Shown here in pieces: positions 8,241 to 16,220 of a DNA stretch of 17,500 nucleotides. The number at the start of each line of letters is the position of its first letter. Within the stretch, counting starts at the first letter, position 1. The position numbers were made by a program, and so were the translations under genes. Below the pieces are notes generated by a model. The model did no database searches. It was not told the origin of the DNA and was given only the letters and a program-made list of their open reading frames with translations. The DNA comes from Actinidia chinensis (taxonomy: Eukaryota; Streptophyta; Magnoliopsida; Ericales; Actinidiaceae): positions 10,001 to 27,500 of the forward strand of contig VIGQ01000084.1 of the NCBI GenBank assembly GCA_009663005.1. Reading direction: 5' to 3'.

Positions 8241-8329
8241 TGGTCCAGTGGTATTAGGTATGAAATGGACAAGTGAAAACAACCGTTGCCGCAGAGGTAC
8301 ACAAAGCAAGCTCAGTGGTACCTGAGTAT

Positions 8330-8480
8330 CCGTAGTGGTACAAGAGCGGCATAGAGATGGCTTTGGGGATATGTACGAGAAGTCTGCCACACGAGTGGTT
8401 TGCAACCAGTGCAAGGATGTTGCATAGAGAAGCTCGAGGAAGGAGACCAAGTCGAATTTTGAGAAGCTTATCAGTTAAGG
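8330..8480 (+). pseudogene. Possible start of integrase (zinc-binding region), very degraded
   Basis: A frame gives ERHRDGFGDMYEKSATRV, then CNQCKD. This loosely recalls the LWHRRLGHMSEKG...C-x2-C pre-integrase region of Copia elements, and it sits in the right place after protease. Only parts match, and the tail is out of frame. I infer it mainly from position. Confidence 0.3.
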
Positions 8481-8790
8481 GCGCGGTGAACGCCGAATCA
8501 GTCTCTGTTTGCTCTCTCTTTGATCATTGCAGTGATCTCTCCATTTGTGTGCACAAGGAAAGAGATGGGCCCGACAATCCGTAAAGTGACGTACTTTGTC
8601 GGCGCACTCGGTGGGGGTGGTTGGCACCCAGTGGTGTGCAGGGCACCTCGGGTGAGAAGGGCAGGCGCTTCGTGGGAAGTGGAGTAAGCCCCTTGATGAG
8701 GCTAGGTATCTCGGATGTTGTCTTGATCTTATGGGGAGCTGGATCAGAAGCTGTCAGGAAAGACACATTGAAAGACGTCAATTTACCCTC
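8481..8790 (+). other. Retrotransposon 3' interior, no coding homology seen
   Basis: Between the integrase trace and the polypurine tract lie only about 310 bp, where an intact Copia element would carry several kilobases of integrase, reverse transcriptase and RNase H. Open frames here have no recognisable motif. A deletion, or replacement by 3' noncoding sequence, is inferred. Confidence 0.5.
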
Positions 8791-8810
8791 TAGTGGGCTG
8801 GGTGGTAGAT
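8791..8810 (+). promoter_or_regulatory. Weak polypurine tract
   Basis: TAGTGGGCTGGGTGGTAGAT directly precedes the TGTTGAG start of the 3' LTR. It is G/A-rich with several pyrimidine interruptions, as expected for a decayed plus-strand primer site. Confidence 0.55.
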
Positions 8811-9289
8811 TGTTGAGTCCAGCCGCATCTGGATGAGTCCAAGCCGACTTGGATGAGTCCCATCCCAGTATCCACGCCCAAGGCCCGATTGGAGTTCATA
8901 TTAGTGGTCGCTAGTGCCGGTGACTCTCGAGTTATTGCTAGAACTCTGAGAGTCTTATCTTTTTATTTTCCTAATAGATTAAGGATAATGATGATGGTAT
9001 TCGGTAGGGAGTCACCACCTCTTCCCTTGGTATATAAAAGGGATGAGTATGCTTTTTTAGATTTTTCTACTTGCGTTGTGTTTGTGTGCTGAGATCATAT
9101 TGCTGTGAGGTGGAGCTGGGCAAGATCGGAGGGTGTGAGTTGAGAAGATCAGTCTCCTCCGTTGTAACCATTCGTTTTGATAGTGGATTGTTGATTTCTC
9201 TCCGGGGACGTAGGCATCGTTGGCCTAACCACGTAATCTTTATTATTTTTTTTGGTGTGTGTGATACATACTTAGTTTTGAGCACAACA
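8811..9289 (+). repeat. 3' LTR of the Copia-type element
   Basis: The LTR starts TGTTGAGTCCAGCC and ends TTTGAGCACAACA. It keeps a TATA box (TATATAAAAGGG, from 9031) upstream of a plausible start region. The start contains tandem-like copies of ATGAGTCCAAGCC. By eye it is clearly diverged from the 5' LTR. Confidence 0.88.
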
Positions 9290-9294
9290 GTTTG
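9290..9294 (+). repeat. Target-site duplication, right copy (GTTTG)
   Basis: The GTTTG directly after the 3' LTR end matches 5977-5981. Confidence 0.8.
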
Positions 9295-9840
9295 TGCTTG
9301 TCTTTCCATTCGACATCCAAGGACATGACTCTTGATATTTGGATTAGTCTTTCAGACTTAAGTTTACACTTTTTCAAAGCTAACATATGAGGGAAGATGA
9401 CTGGCTCAAGAAGGGAAAGTATTTACGACAAGAATTGGTGAGGCAAACATTAGCAATGGTTCATTCTCTGCTTATTAGTATTTTCTCCTTCCGGTCCCAA
9501 GGGCACAAGTTCCCCCCTAATCCCGAAGAAAGGGTCATTTTGTCATTATTGCAATTAGGTGTCTATACGCTTGGTCAGTATGAATGATACGGGGTGACTA
9601 GGTTCCTGTAACTGTTCTCTTGCTCCACATCCACCGTACCCACTTCTACGGAGTCAATTGTAATTATCTTCTTTAAAGGCATGTTAGGTTGATGTTGGGA
9701 GCAACTAAATGACCGATTACGACGACGACACCTGATGAGTTTCTATGCAAAACTTTTGTAATCGTCATAACCCATCGAAGTCTATGACACCCAAGATCCA
9801 GTGGTTGTTATGTACTTGAAGGAATTGCAAAGGCTTTTTT
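9295..9840. other. Unrecognised stretch of more balanced composition
   Basis: This flank of the retrotransposon is less AT-rich than the DNA that follows and shows no obvious repeat partner here. It contains a 66-codon open frame from 9387 with GHKFPPNPEERVILSLLQLG near its end. That faintly recalls the first subdomain of NAC proteins (G-x-R-F-x-P-x-x-x-E-L), but nothing downstream supports it. It could be part of an old gene or another transposon. No function is assigned. Confidence 0.3.
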
Positions 9841-9869
9841 TGTGTTGGATACAAAATTTGAAATCAAAA

Positions 9870-10130
9870 AAAAAATAACTTCTCTTTCCACTTTTTAATG
9901 TTTTTAGTGATTTTTTCACGATTAATCAAAAAAACACTATTCGTTCTCTTGATAAACAGATTCCTAAAAATTATAAAAAAACTCTCTATTTTAAGAGAAA
10001 TGCCTAAAAGAAAAAAAATATTTTTAGATTTTTGACTTTTAATCGTAAAAATAATTAAAATAATATAAAATTTGATCGAATAATAAAAAAATTATTAAAT
10101 CCCAAAAAATCGAAAATGAGAGTGAAAGAA
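9870..10130. mobile_element. Possible AT-rich MITE
   Basis: The left end CTCTTTCCACTTTTTAATG plus GTGATTTTTTCACG-type sequence is weakly inverted relative to the right end (reverse complement TTCTTTCACTCTCATTTTCG, then GATTTTTTGGGATTT). The core is AT-rich and includes a GTTTTTAGTGATTTTTT word like that in the element at 1725-2040. Low complexity makes this tentative. Confidence 0.3.
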
Positions 10131-10825
10131 ATGTGTTTTAATTTTATTTTTTTTTGTAGGTCTCACTAAAAACAATGATCATATGGATAAAATATATGTC
10201 AAACTTTCAAGTTTTTTTAGCCATTGAATAATAATTTATGTGAGATCCACATCTTTGAAAAGAATAAAGTGATAGTTTTTGGATAGAAAAAAACTAGTTT
10301 TTAGATAAAATCTCTGCCTTTAGATTAAACTCAATAAATTTAACCGTAGATATTTAAAATAACTTTTGAATTCAAATGAGTTGTTCTTTTTATAGATGGT
10401 AGCTTTTTTTTTGATCGTATACCTCTATCTGTTTTTTCCCCTTTGTGGTGTGCCTACTATTTTACAAACATAAAAGTTGAGGAAATTAATTTTTGATAAA
10501 CTAAATTTACATATTTCTTATTAACATTTTTTAATGGTTTCGATTTTCAAATAAGTAAACTATTCTGAGAACCTACTAAGATTTGTAGTGTTTCTGTAAA
10601 AGTACTTACTTTAAAAGTTGATTTATCAAAAGTGAATGTCAAAAAATATTAAAAATGAGCTTATAAATTTAAATTAATCCCAAGTTATTTTCACTCATAA
10701 GCAAAAAATAAAAACTGTAATTAACACCATGGCATAAATTTTTAGATAAAAAAAAGTAAAAAACTATAACATAAACTACAAATATAGAGCATTCTAAGAA
10801 TAACCAATGCTCAAGTTATAACTCA
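10131..10825. other. AT-rich intergenic DNA, nothing recognised
   Basis: No coding frame, RNA gene or clear inverted ends were seen. Its composition is dominated by A and T runs. Confidence 0.45.
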
Positions 10826-10990
10826 TGTTTAAAAATTATTTGCTGAACTCCCGCTCCCGCCCTTTTTTAAACTATTTTTTAAAAAATATTGGGTAATTAC
10901 ATTATCTCCCCTAAGGGTTTCTTTAATACAGATACTCTCGATCTGGTTTAGAATTACACCTAGCTTCCCTTCATGTGTTCTTTTTATAAC
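10826..10990 (+). repeat. Repeat R, copy 2
   Basis: The sequence contains AAAAATTATTTGCTGAACTCCCG, TATTGGGTAATTACATTATCTCCCC, GGGTTTCTTTAATACAGATACTCTC, AGAATTACACCTAGCTTCCCT and GTGTTCTTTTTATA. It matches 13942-14133 most closely and 4634-4790 more distantly. Confidence 0.6.
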
Positions 10991-10999
10991 TGACAATGT

Positions 11000-11424
11000 T
11001 TGGAGCCAAAAGTAGAGGAGAAGGAAGATTTGTATAATTTGGATGCTACATCATAAATTGGTGTTAAATTTGTGTTTGTTTAGTTACCGGTAACCACGGC
11101 AGAAAAGTGTATTATCACTTGTAATCTTTTGGGAGTTATTGTTAATTTATTAGGAGAAGCCATTGTAATTTTGCCACAAAAATATTTATATACTATATCT
11201 GTAATCAAAATTATAAAACAATATTTGTATATGTGAGAACTATATTACAGAGTTGTTTAAATAAATATCATTTTTATAATGTGTATGATAAAAAAAAACA
11301 TATTGACCCATTGGTATGCTTAAAATCAAATTTTTTTAAACTGCCTATTAACAAATTATTTTTTTAACTTCTTTATTTATAATATTAAAAAAACTCAGCC
11401 GATCAGCTGTTCGCCAAACGAGTC
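11000..11424. repeat. AT-rich link between R2 and X2, partly duplicated at 14230-14345
   Basis: GTTTGGAGCCAAAAGTAGAGGAGAAGGAAGATTTGTATAATT at 10998-11040 matches GTTTG...GGGCCAAAAGGAAGAGGAGAGGATGGGAGGATTTTGTAAACTATG at about 14249-14306. The rest is AT-rich and unassigned. Confidence 0.45.
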
Positions 11425-11585
11425 ATTGTAATGCAAAGATAAAGCGTCAAATTACTACTTTAATTTTATATACATAAAACTCATTTTTTTCCTTAAATTA
11501 CGATTTGATTATGCCTCGGATTTGATTAAATAGTCACTTTTTACTAGTTCAGGATCAGCCTATTATTAAATAGTCAGCTTTTATT
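11425..11585 (+). repeat. Repeat X, copy 2
   Basis: It shares GTAATGCAAAGATAAAGCGTC, TTTTATATACATAAAACTC, ATTACGATTTGATTATGCC and ATTAAATAGTCAGCTTTTATTA with the copies at 4165-4355 and 14345-14590. The words ATTAAATAGTCA and AGTCAGC recur within the unit. Confidence 0.5.
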
Positions 11586-11670
11586 ACTTAAAAAAACGAT
11601 GGGGTTGGTTCGGCTTGATTATAATTTTATGAGGGGAAGGAGTATAAAAATATTGTCTAGGGCCGAACTC
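11586..11670 (+). repeat. Isolated left arm of the fold-back family
   Basis: AAAAAACGATGGGGTTGGTTCGGCTTG, then TAATTTTATGAGGGGAAGGAGTATAAAAATATTGTCTAGGG. The same word order occurs in the left arms at 11770-11845 (TAATTTCATGGCGGGGATGGTATAAAAGTAATTGTTTAG) and 12590-12660. No matching right arm is seen immediately downstream, so this is a truncated copy. Confidence 0.5.
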
Positions 11671-11689
11671 AGTTCTGACATTTATTAAA

Positions 11690-12240
11690 AATTAAAAAAT
11701 AATATAAATAATAAATAAATCAATCAAATTAATAAAATAAACAAATTAAAAAAAAACTGGCAAATAAATAAAAAAAAAGCGTAGGGGTGTTCAACTGAGT
11801 TTTGTAATTTCATGGCGGGGATGGTATAAAAGTAATTGTTTAGTAGGAACAAGGGGTCACGGGCGGTGTCGGGGAAAAACAAATTTTTGCTTTTCTCTTG
11901 GATCACCCCACACAGCACCGCCCACCCCCAACCCCTTCAGCCATTACCATTACGCCCCCACTTATTTTACCCTCCCCACCGGGCCACCTCTTTTTTACCT
12001 CTTTTTTCCAGTTTTGTATTTTTTTTAGTTTTTGCTTCTTTTCTTTTCAATATTTTTTTCTATTTCTTTTGGATCAACACTTATTATTAGTATATGTTTT
12101 AATTTTGAGTTTATTTTTAGTTATAGATTGGGAGTCATTATTTGTAAAAATTTTAAAAAATATAAAAATATAAATCAAAATAAAAAGCATATATTTGAAA
12201 ATAAAAACATACTAACAATTAATAAGAAAATACACTCATA
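11690..12240. mobile_element. GC-cored fold-back element A
   Basis: The left arm includes AAAAACTGGCAAATAAATAAAAA, then TGGCGGGGATGG and GGGGTCACGGGCGGTG. The right arm, read in reverse, gives ACAAAACTGGAAAAAAGAGG, GGTGGGGAGGG and GGGGGTGGGCGGTG, so the halves are inverted relative to each other about an axis near 11890. The outer parts are A/T-rich. No coding capacity is supported. The open frames through the CCCC/TTTT-rich right arm are composition artefacts. Confidence 0.5.
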
Positions 12241-12295
12241 ACTTGCTAACAACATTCAAATGAAAAGTGTTTTAGGCCAATATTAATTTAGCCCA

Positions 12296-12448
12296 TGGTT
12301 TTAAAAATCAGACTGGACCCGCCGGTTCGACCGGTCTAACCGTCGACCGATCGGAGAAACTATCCGGTCACCCGTCAAAAACGTGGTTGAACCGATAACT
12401 CGTCGATTGAACCGGTCAATAGACCGTCCGGTTCACTGTTTTAAAAAA
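12296..12448. mobile_element. Short CCGGTT-rich inverted-repeat element
   Basis: GGTTTTAAAAATC starts the element and CACTGTTTTAAAAAAAT ends it, giving inverted TTTTAAAA ends. Inside lie GCCGGTTCGACCGGTCTAAC and, inverted, GATTGAACCGGTCAATAGACC. This GGTTTTAAAACCGGxCCGG-style module of about 150 bp is a recurring noncoding plant repeat. Related CCGGTT words form the outer ends of the fold-back at 2046-4154. Confidence 0.55.
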
Positions 12449-12449
12449 A

Positions 12450-12960
12450 TATATATATTTTAATTTTAAAATTTTAGGTTTTAAGTATAAAAAATAGTGT
12501 AGACAAAAAAATTAATTAAAAAAATAAACAAAATTAAGCAAATAAAAATATAAAATTAAATAAAAACTAAACAAAACTCAAAGAAAAAAAAAACGCAGGA
12601 GTGGTTCAGCTAGGTTGTAATTTCATGCGAGGGGGAGGGGTACAAAAAGTAATTGTTTAGAGGGACAGGGGTGTCAGGGGGCGGTGTCAGGCGGGAGGAA
12701 AATCAATTTACTAATTAACAAGAGTAAATTGATTTTTTTCAACCCCCGACTCCATCCCAAAACCTTTCCTCAGCAATTACTATTAAGCCCCCACCTTATT
12801 TTCCCCTACCTCAGCCGGCCATCATCCTTTTTTTCCAGTTTTGTTTGTTTTTTTAATTTGATTTCTTTTATTAATTTTTTAAATCAAAATTCAGTTTTTT
12901 GGATAAATAATTTTTTTTGTTATAACGTTTGTAATCATTGAAGTGAATCCCATGCTGAAA
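12450..12960. mobile_element. GC-cored fold-back element B
   Basis: The axis is a perfect 14-bp stem, AAAATCAATTTACT at 12699-12712 against AGTAAATTGATTTT at 12723-12736, with a 10-base loop. Outward the arms continue to match with gaps: GCGGGAGG against the reverse of CCCCCGACTCC, AGTAATTGTTTAGAGGG against AGTAATTGCTGAGGAAAGG, CAGCTAGG against GGCTGAGGTAGG, and AAACAAAACTCAAAGAAAAAAA against AAACAAAACTGGAAAAAAA. It is the best-preserved member of the family that includes element A. Confidence 0.65.
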
Positions 12961-13370
12961 TTTTACCTGAGATTATTTTTTTTCCTCCCCTAAACTATCA
13001 CTTCATCTTTTGAAAAAGATGGTTGAGCATCAATATATTGTGATTCAATGTTATTGGATAGTATTTTTACTAATTGATAGTATATAAAAGACTGTGTCAG
13101 GTATAGTTGAGGAACAACGAAATAACACATGCTTGTCGATCACGTGTAAATTCAGGTGTATAGTCACAGACCTATATTAGAGTCGTAGGGGTGGGTTTTC
13201 TACACTTTAAATATCACATCTCAGGGCTGTCCAACTATTTTAAATTGAATCAGGCAGTGGTGGTGTGCTGTTGTTCTGGTGCGGAAAAACGGGTGTCTGA
13301 CGCGAAATCTTGGATAGAATATTACCCACAATAATAATCAAACTAAGGGGTTTGGGGGGGGGGTAAAACA
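12961..13370. other. Intergenic DNA with a small repeated word
   Basis: CCCCTAAACTATCACTTCATC near 12987 recurs as CCCTCTACTATCACTTCAATTTC near 13888, just beyond element D. A G10 run lies at 13354-13363. No gene is seen. Confidence 0.4.
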
Positions 13371-13800
13371 TGAAAATAAAAAAAAATTGAACTATAAAAG
13401 GGGGGCCCGGCTGGGTGGAGAGAGGGAAGAGAATACATCGCTAAAAGGGGATGACAAAATGTAAGGCTGGGGCTGTAGTTAAAAGGGGAAGGCTGGGGAG
13501 CCTGACTTGTGGAAAAGGGCATGGCCCAAAAGGTTAAATTCGGGGTGCGCTGTAGGTTTGTTGATATGACTAAAAGGGTTTTGGGAATGATAGTGCTCCA
13601 TTATTTGGAACAAAGAGCCTAATTATTCCCAACCCCTGTTAGTCACATCAACAGACCGTTCTGACCGGAATTTACCTTTTTCCTGCCCTTTCCACCTTTT
13701 TCGGCGCCACCTCAGCCGTCATCCCTCCTCCCTTTTCATTGATGTCTCCCTTCCCCAGCTTGGCCCCGCGTTTATGTCCCAAAATTTTTATTTGTTGATT
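13371..13800. mobile_element. Fold-back element D: long GC-rich hairpin
   Basis: Two inverted arms of roughly 180-220 bp surround a loop at 13592-13621. The inner stem pairs 13555-13591 (GGTTTGTTGATATGACTAAA...) with 13622-13657 (...GTTAGTCACATCAACAGACC). Further out the arms match as AAAAGGTTAAATTC against AAAAAGGTAAATTCC, GTGGAAAAGGGCA against GTGGAAAGGGCAGG, and ATAAAAGGGGGGCCCGGCTGGG against ATAAACGCGGGGCCAAGCTGGG. The left arm has a local duplication (AAAAGGGG and AAGGCTGGGG each occur twice). No protein is encoded. A transcript would fold into a long hairpin, so small-RNA production is possible. Confidence 0.68.
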
Positions 13801-13941
13801 TTTTGATTATTTTTTAAATAAAGTTTTTGTGGTCTATATATATTATGAAAACACGTTTTTAAGTTCTCAGGTATTCATACCAACCATCCCTCTACTATCA
13901 CTTCAATTTCTTGGCTAATTTTGGATCAAAACTATAATCTC

Positions 13942-14133
13942 ATTTAAAATTATTTGCTGACTCCCGGCCCTTTTTGGAAGGGGGCCCCCCCCCCCCCCCC
14001 CCCCCCATGATTTTCACACTTTTTTTACAAAATATATATTGGGTAATTACATGACCTCCCCTACGGGTTTCTTTTACTCCGATACTCTCTGCATGGTTAG
14101 AAATTACACTTAGCTTCCCTGTCAGTGTTCTTT
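13942..14133 (+). repeat. Repeat R, copy 3, interrupted by C22
   Basis: AAAATTATTTGCTGACTCCCGG, ATGATTTTCACACTTTTTTTACA, TATTGGGTAATTACATGACCTCCCC, GGGTTTCTTTTACTCCGATACTCTC and AATTACACTTAGCTTCCCTG match copies 1 and 2 in order. Just after GGAAGGGGG lies a run of 22 C (13985-14006), where copy 1 has only AGAAGGGCG before GATTTTCACAC. Confidence 0.6.
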
Positions 14134-14229
14134 TTATACTGAGTACTAGAATTTTGAAAATAAATTATTTGTCATTATAGTGTGGTTGTTTTGGTAAAAA
14201 ATATCCTGTATTGGTGCACCATTTGTGCG

Positions 14230-14344
14230 TTGGGAGTTGGTTGATGGTGTTTGAAATCTTGGGCCAAAAGGAAGAGGAGAGGATGGGAGGATTTTGTAAA
14301 CTATGTACAAGTTTTTAAAATAACAACATATTTTTATGATAAAA
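14230..14344. repeat. Duplicate of the R-X link sequence
   Basis: GGGCCAAAAGGAAGAGGAGAGG, then GGAGGATTTTGTAAACTATG, matches 11005-11040 with small insertions. It lies in the same relative place between R and X. Confidence 0.4.
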
Positions 14345-14590
14345 AACATATTTAATACAACGATATCGTCAAGTACTTAATTTTTATCTCCAAATGAACA
14401 ACACTTTCCTTAACATTGCTTGCGTTGCTTTGCCTCCCTTTTATTAATAGGTCAGCTGTTATTGAACTAGGTCAGAGCCGCTTTATTGAATAGGTCGGGG
14501 GCCATTATTACATGGGGGGGGGGGGGGGGGGGGGGGTCAGGATAAGCGTGTTTACTAAATACGACGTCAGCTTTTATTATCATTACACCA
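14345..14590 (+). repeat. Repeat X, copy 3, with G23 run
   Basis: AATACAACGATATCGTCAAGTAC, CATTGCTTGCGTTGC, TTTTATTAATAGGTCAGCTGTTATTG and TACGACGTCAGCTTTTATTAT follow the order of copies 1 and 2. TTGAAxTAGGTC is internally repeated. An uninterrupted run of 23 G occupies 14514-14536. Confidence 0.45.
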
Positions 14591-14804
14591 ATTTTTTTTT
14601 TCCAAGCATTTTTTTTTAAATTTTAGGTTTAAATAAGCAAAAAAGTCATCAAGTTGGTTTGTGTGGTTTTGATTTGTTTGTGCTTTTATGCTGCTTATTT
14701 TTTAGAGAAGCTAAAGTAAGCCACAAAGAAAAAAAAATCAAAAATTCTTAGCCTTTTGGTAGCCTACTTAAAAAGCTTAGTTTCTAACATTACCAACGGA
14801 GCCT
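14583..14804 (-). mobile_element. MITE related to 4439-4631, reverse orientation
   Basis: The right end ACATTACCAACGGAGCCT is a terminus of the GGCTCCGTTTGGTA type. Read in reverse, the interior follows the MITE at 4439-4631: AAACTAAGC, TTTTTGATTTTTTTTTC and CTTACTTTAG. Its other side, TTTAAATAAGCAAAAAAGTC, matches the reverse of GCTTTTTTGCTTATAAG from that copy. The far terminus is eroded. Confidence 0.55.
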
Positions 14805-14806
14805 CG

Positions 14807-15020
14807 GTTCCCGTTTGGCAACACTTTTTTTTAATTTGGTTTTGTTAATTTTGTTGGTTTAAAATAAATAAAAAATTACATTAAAAATTGACTTTTTTTT
14901 TTTGCTTTTTACTTGTTTTAACTAAATACAGTCACAAAAATAAAAAAATAAAAAAATAAAACATCTTAACTTTTTAATACAAATTTTAAAAAAATACTTT
15001 TTAAATATTACCAAAGGATT
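14807..15020. mobile_element. Adjacent MITE with CCGTTTGGCAACAC / ATTACCAAAGGAT ends
   Basis: It starts TTCCCGTTTGGCAACAC and ends ATATTACCAAAGGATTAA, which are inverted and related to the termini of the neighbouring MITE. The roughly 210-bp core is very AT-rich and noncoding. The two MITEs lie only a few bases apart. Confidence 0.5.
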
Positions 15021-15400
15021 AATGAGAATTGTCTTTTTCCCTTCTGCACACAAACACCCCGGCCAACCCAAAAACCCCTCAACAATTATCATCATGCCTC
15101 CCACTTCTTTCCCCCTCCCCTCAGCCGGCCACCCTCGGATTTTTTGTTTTCCATTTTTGTTTCTTTTTTTTTATATAATCAATTTTATTTATTTTTTTAT
15201 TAAATTAAATTTTTTATCAGTTTTTTTTTTATTTTTATTAAATTTATTTTTTTTATCATTTTTTTTGGATAAACAATTTTTTTTAGTCATTATTTATAAA
15301 AATTTAAAAAGTAAAAAAAACTATTAATCAAAATAAAAAGTAATATTATATAATATCAAATTTAAACTTACTAAGAAACATACTAAATTATGAATCAAGC
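15021..15400 (+). repeat. Single right arm of the fold-back family (C)
   Basis: CACCCCGGCCAACCCAAAAACCCCTC, AATTATCATCATGCCTCCCACTT, CCCCTCAGCCGGCCACC and TTTTCCATTTTTGTTTC match the right arms of elements A and B. The following TTTTGGATAAACAATTTTTTT, AGTCATTATTTATAAAAATTT and AATCAAAATAAAAAGTA match 12065-12190 after element A. No left arm is present: the MITE at 14807-15020 sits in that place. Open frames here reflect C/T-rich composition. Confidence 0.5.
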
Positions 15401-15958
15401 ATTTTTTTTTTTTGTCTTTTTTTTTTCTGTAATTTGTGTTCTATAATATATAATTAATCTTATATTATATTCTATAAAATGATTCTTTTACATTTTCAAT
15501 TCTTCAAAAGTTTTTGTAGCTTATAGCAAAAAAATGTTTTTGTTTTTTAGAAATAAATTCAAATGCATCAACAAAAGATGCAAAATATGGACCCAAGAGA
15601 AGGAGATCCCTTACCCAAGAACTACCACTAATATTGGGCCCACATTTGCAATCAGAAGCTAACAATCAAAATATTAATGATGAATTCTAACCATTTAAAA
15701 ATCTTGATTTTAACATTCCAATATACTCTTTTACAAATCCTATAGAACCAAGAGTGTTTATTCTTGAAAAATTGGTAAATAATCATTTGGCCCGATGTGG
15801 CTAAAATTGTAATCCATCGATTTTCAAACGTTTTGAAAATTTTTATGCATTGTTGAATTAAATTAAGCCATTTAATCACGATTTAGGTTTAAAATGAAAG
15901 ATTAATAATTTTTAAGATAAAATTAAAAAAGGACATTTAAGTTGAGGGGTTGAAGTGT
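15401..15958. other. AT-rich intergenic DNA, nothing firmly recognised
   Basis: A short region of less extreme composition at 15560-15660 (GGACCCAAGAGAAGGAGATCCC, TATTGGGCCCACATTTG) has no domain that I recognise. A minus-strand open frame at 15652-15879 is Ile/Phe/Lys-rich and looks like chance. Confidence 0.4.
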
Positions 15959-16080
15959 AAATTTTAAATAACTGGATGATTGTGTCCCACAAAATCATTT
16001 ACTTTACTTTACTTTTTCCTTTTTAAAATTCTATAAATAAAAGAAAGAATAAAAGAAAGAAAAGAAAGCAGGAAGGAGAG

Positions 16081-16220
16081 AGAGAAAGTGCACGAGACAA
16101 AGAAGAAGAAAGAAAAGAAAGGAATAAAAAAAGATAGAGAGAAATTATATAGAGAAAGTGCACGAGACAAAGAAGAAGAAAGAAAAGAAAGGAATAAAAA
16201 AAGATAGAGAGAAATTATAT
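16081..16220 (+). repeat. Perfect tandem duplication, 2 x 70 bp
   Basis: The 70 bases at 16081-16150, from AGAGAAAGTGCACGAGAC to GAGAGAAATTATAT, are repeated without any difference at 16151-16220. The unit is purine-rich (AAGAAGAAGAAAGAAAAGAAAGG). Perfect identity among otherwise decayed sequences points to a recent duplication or an assembly artefact. Confidence 0.95.

Larger units (their letters stand above)
5982..9289 (+). mobile_element. Copia-type LTR retrotransposon, internally deleted, old
   Basis: The element is bounded by two direct repeats of 479 bp, each starting TGT and ending CACAACA. It is flanked by identical 5-bp sequences, GTTTG at 5977-5981 and GTTTG at 9290-9294. A primer-binding site TGGTATCAGAGC, complementary to initiator Met-tRNA, sits 3 bases after the 5' LTR. 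A weak polypurine tract precedes the 3' LTR. The 2.35-kb interior holds damaged gag and protease sequence and perhaps the start of integrase, in Copia order. No reverse transcriptase or RNase H was seen, so the element could only have moved using proteins from other copies. The LTRs differ by many substitutions and indels, which implies an old insertion. Confidence 0.88.

Noticed and set aside
8193..9328. Several 70-85-codon frames on both strands in the retrotransposon 3' half and 3' LTR
   Set aside because: They overlap noncoding interior and LTR sequence and match none of the expected Copia domains.
11836..12241. Overlapping frames rich in Pro, Phe and Leu (also 12684-12941 and 15022-15327)
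   Set aside because: They come from C-rich then T-rich arms of fold-back repeats. Apparent membrane-like segments are a result of TTT/CTT composition.
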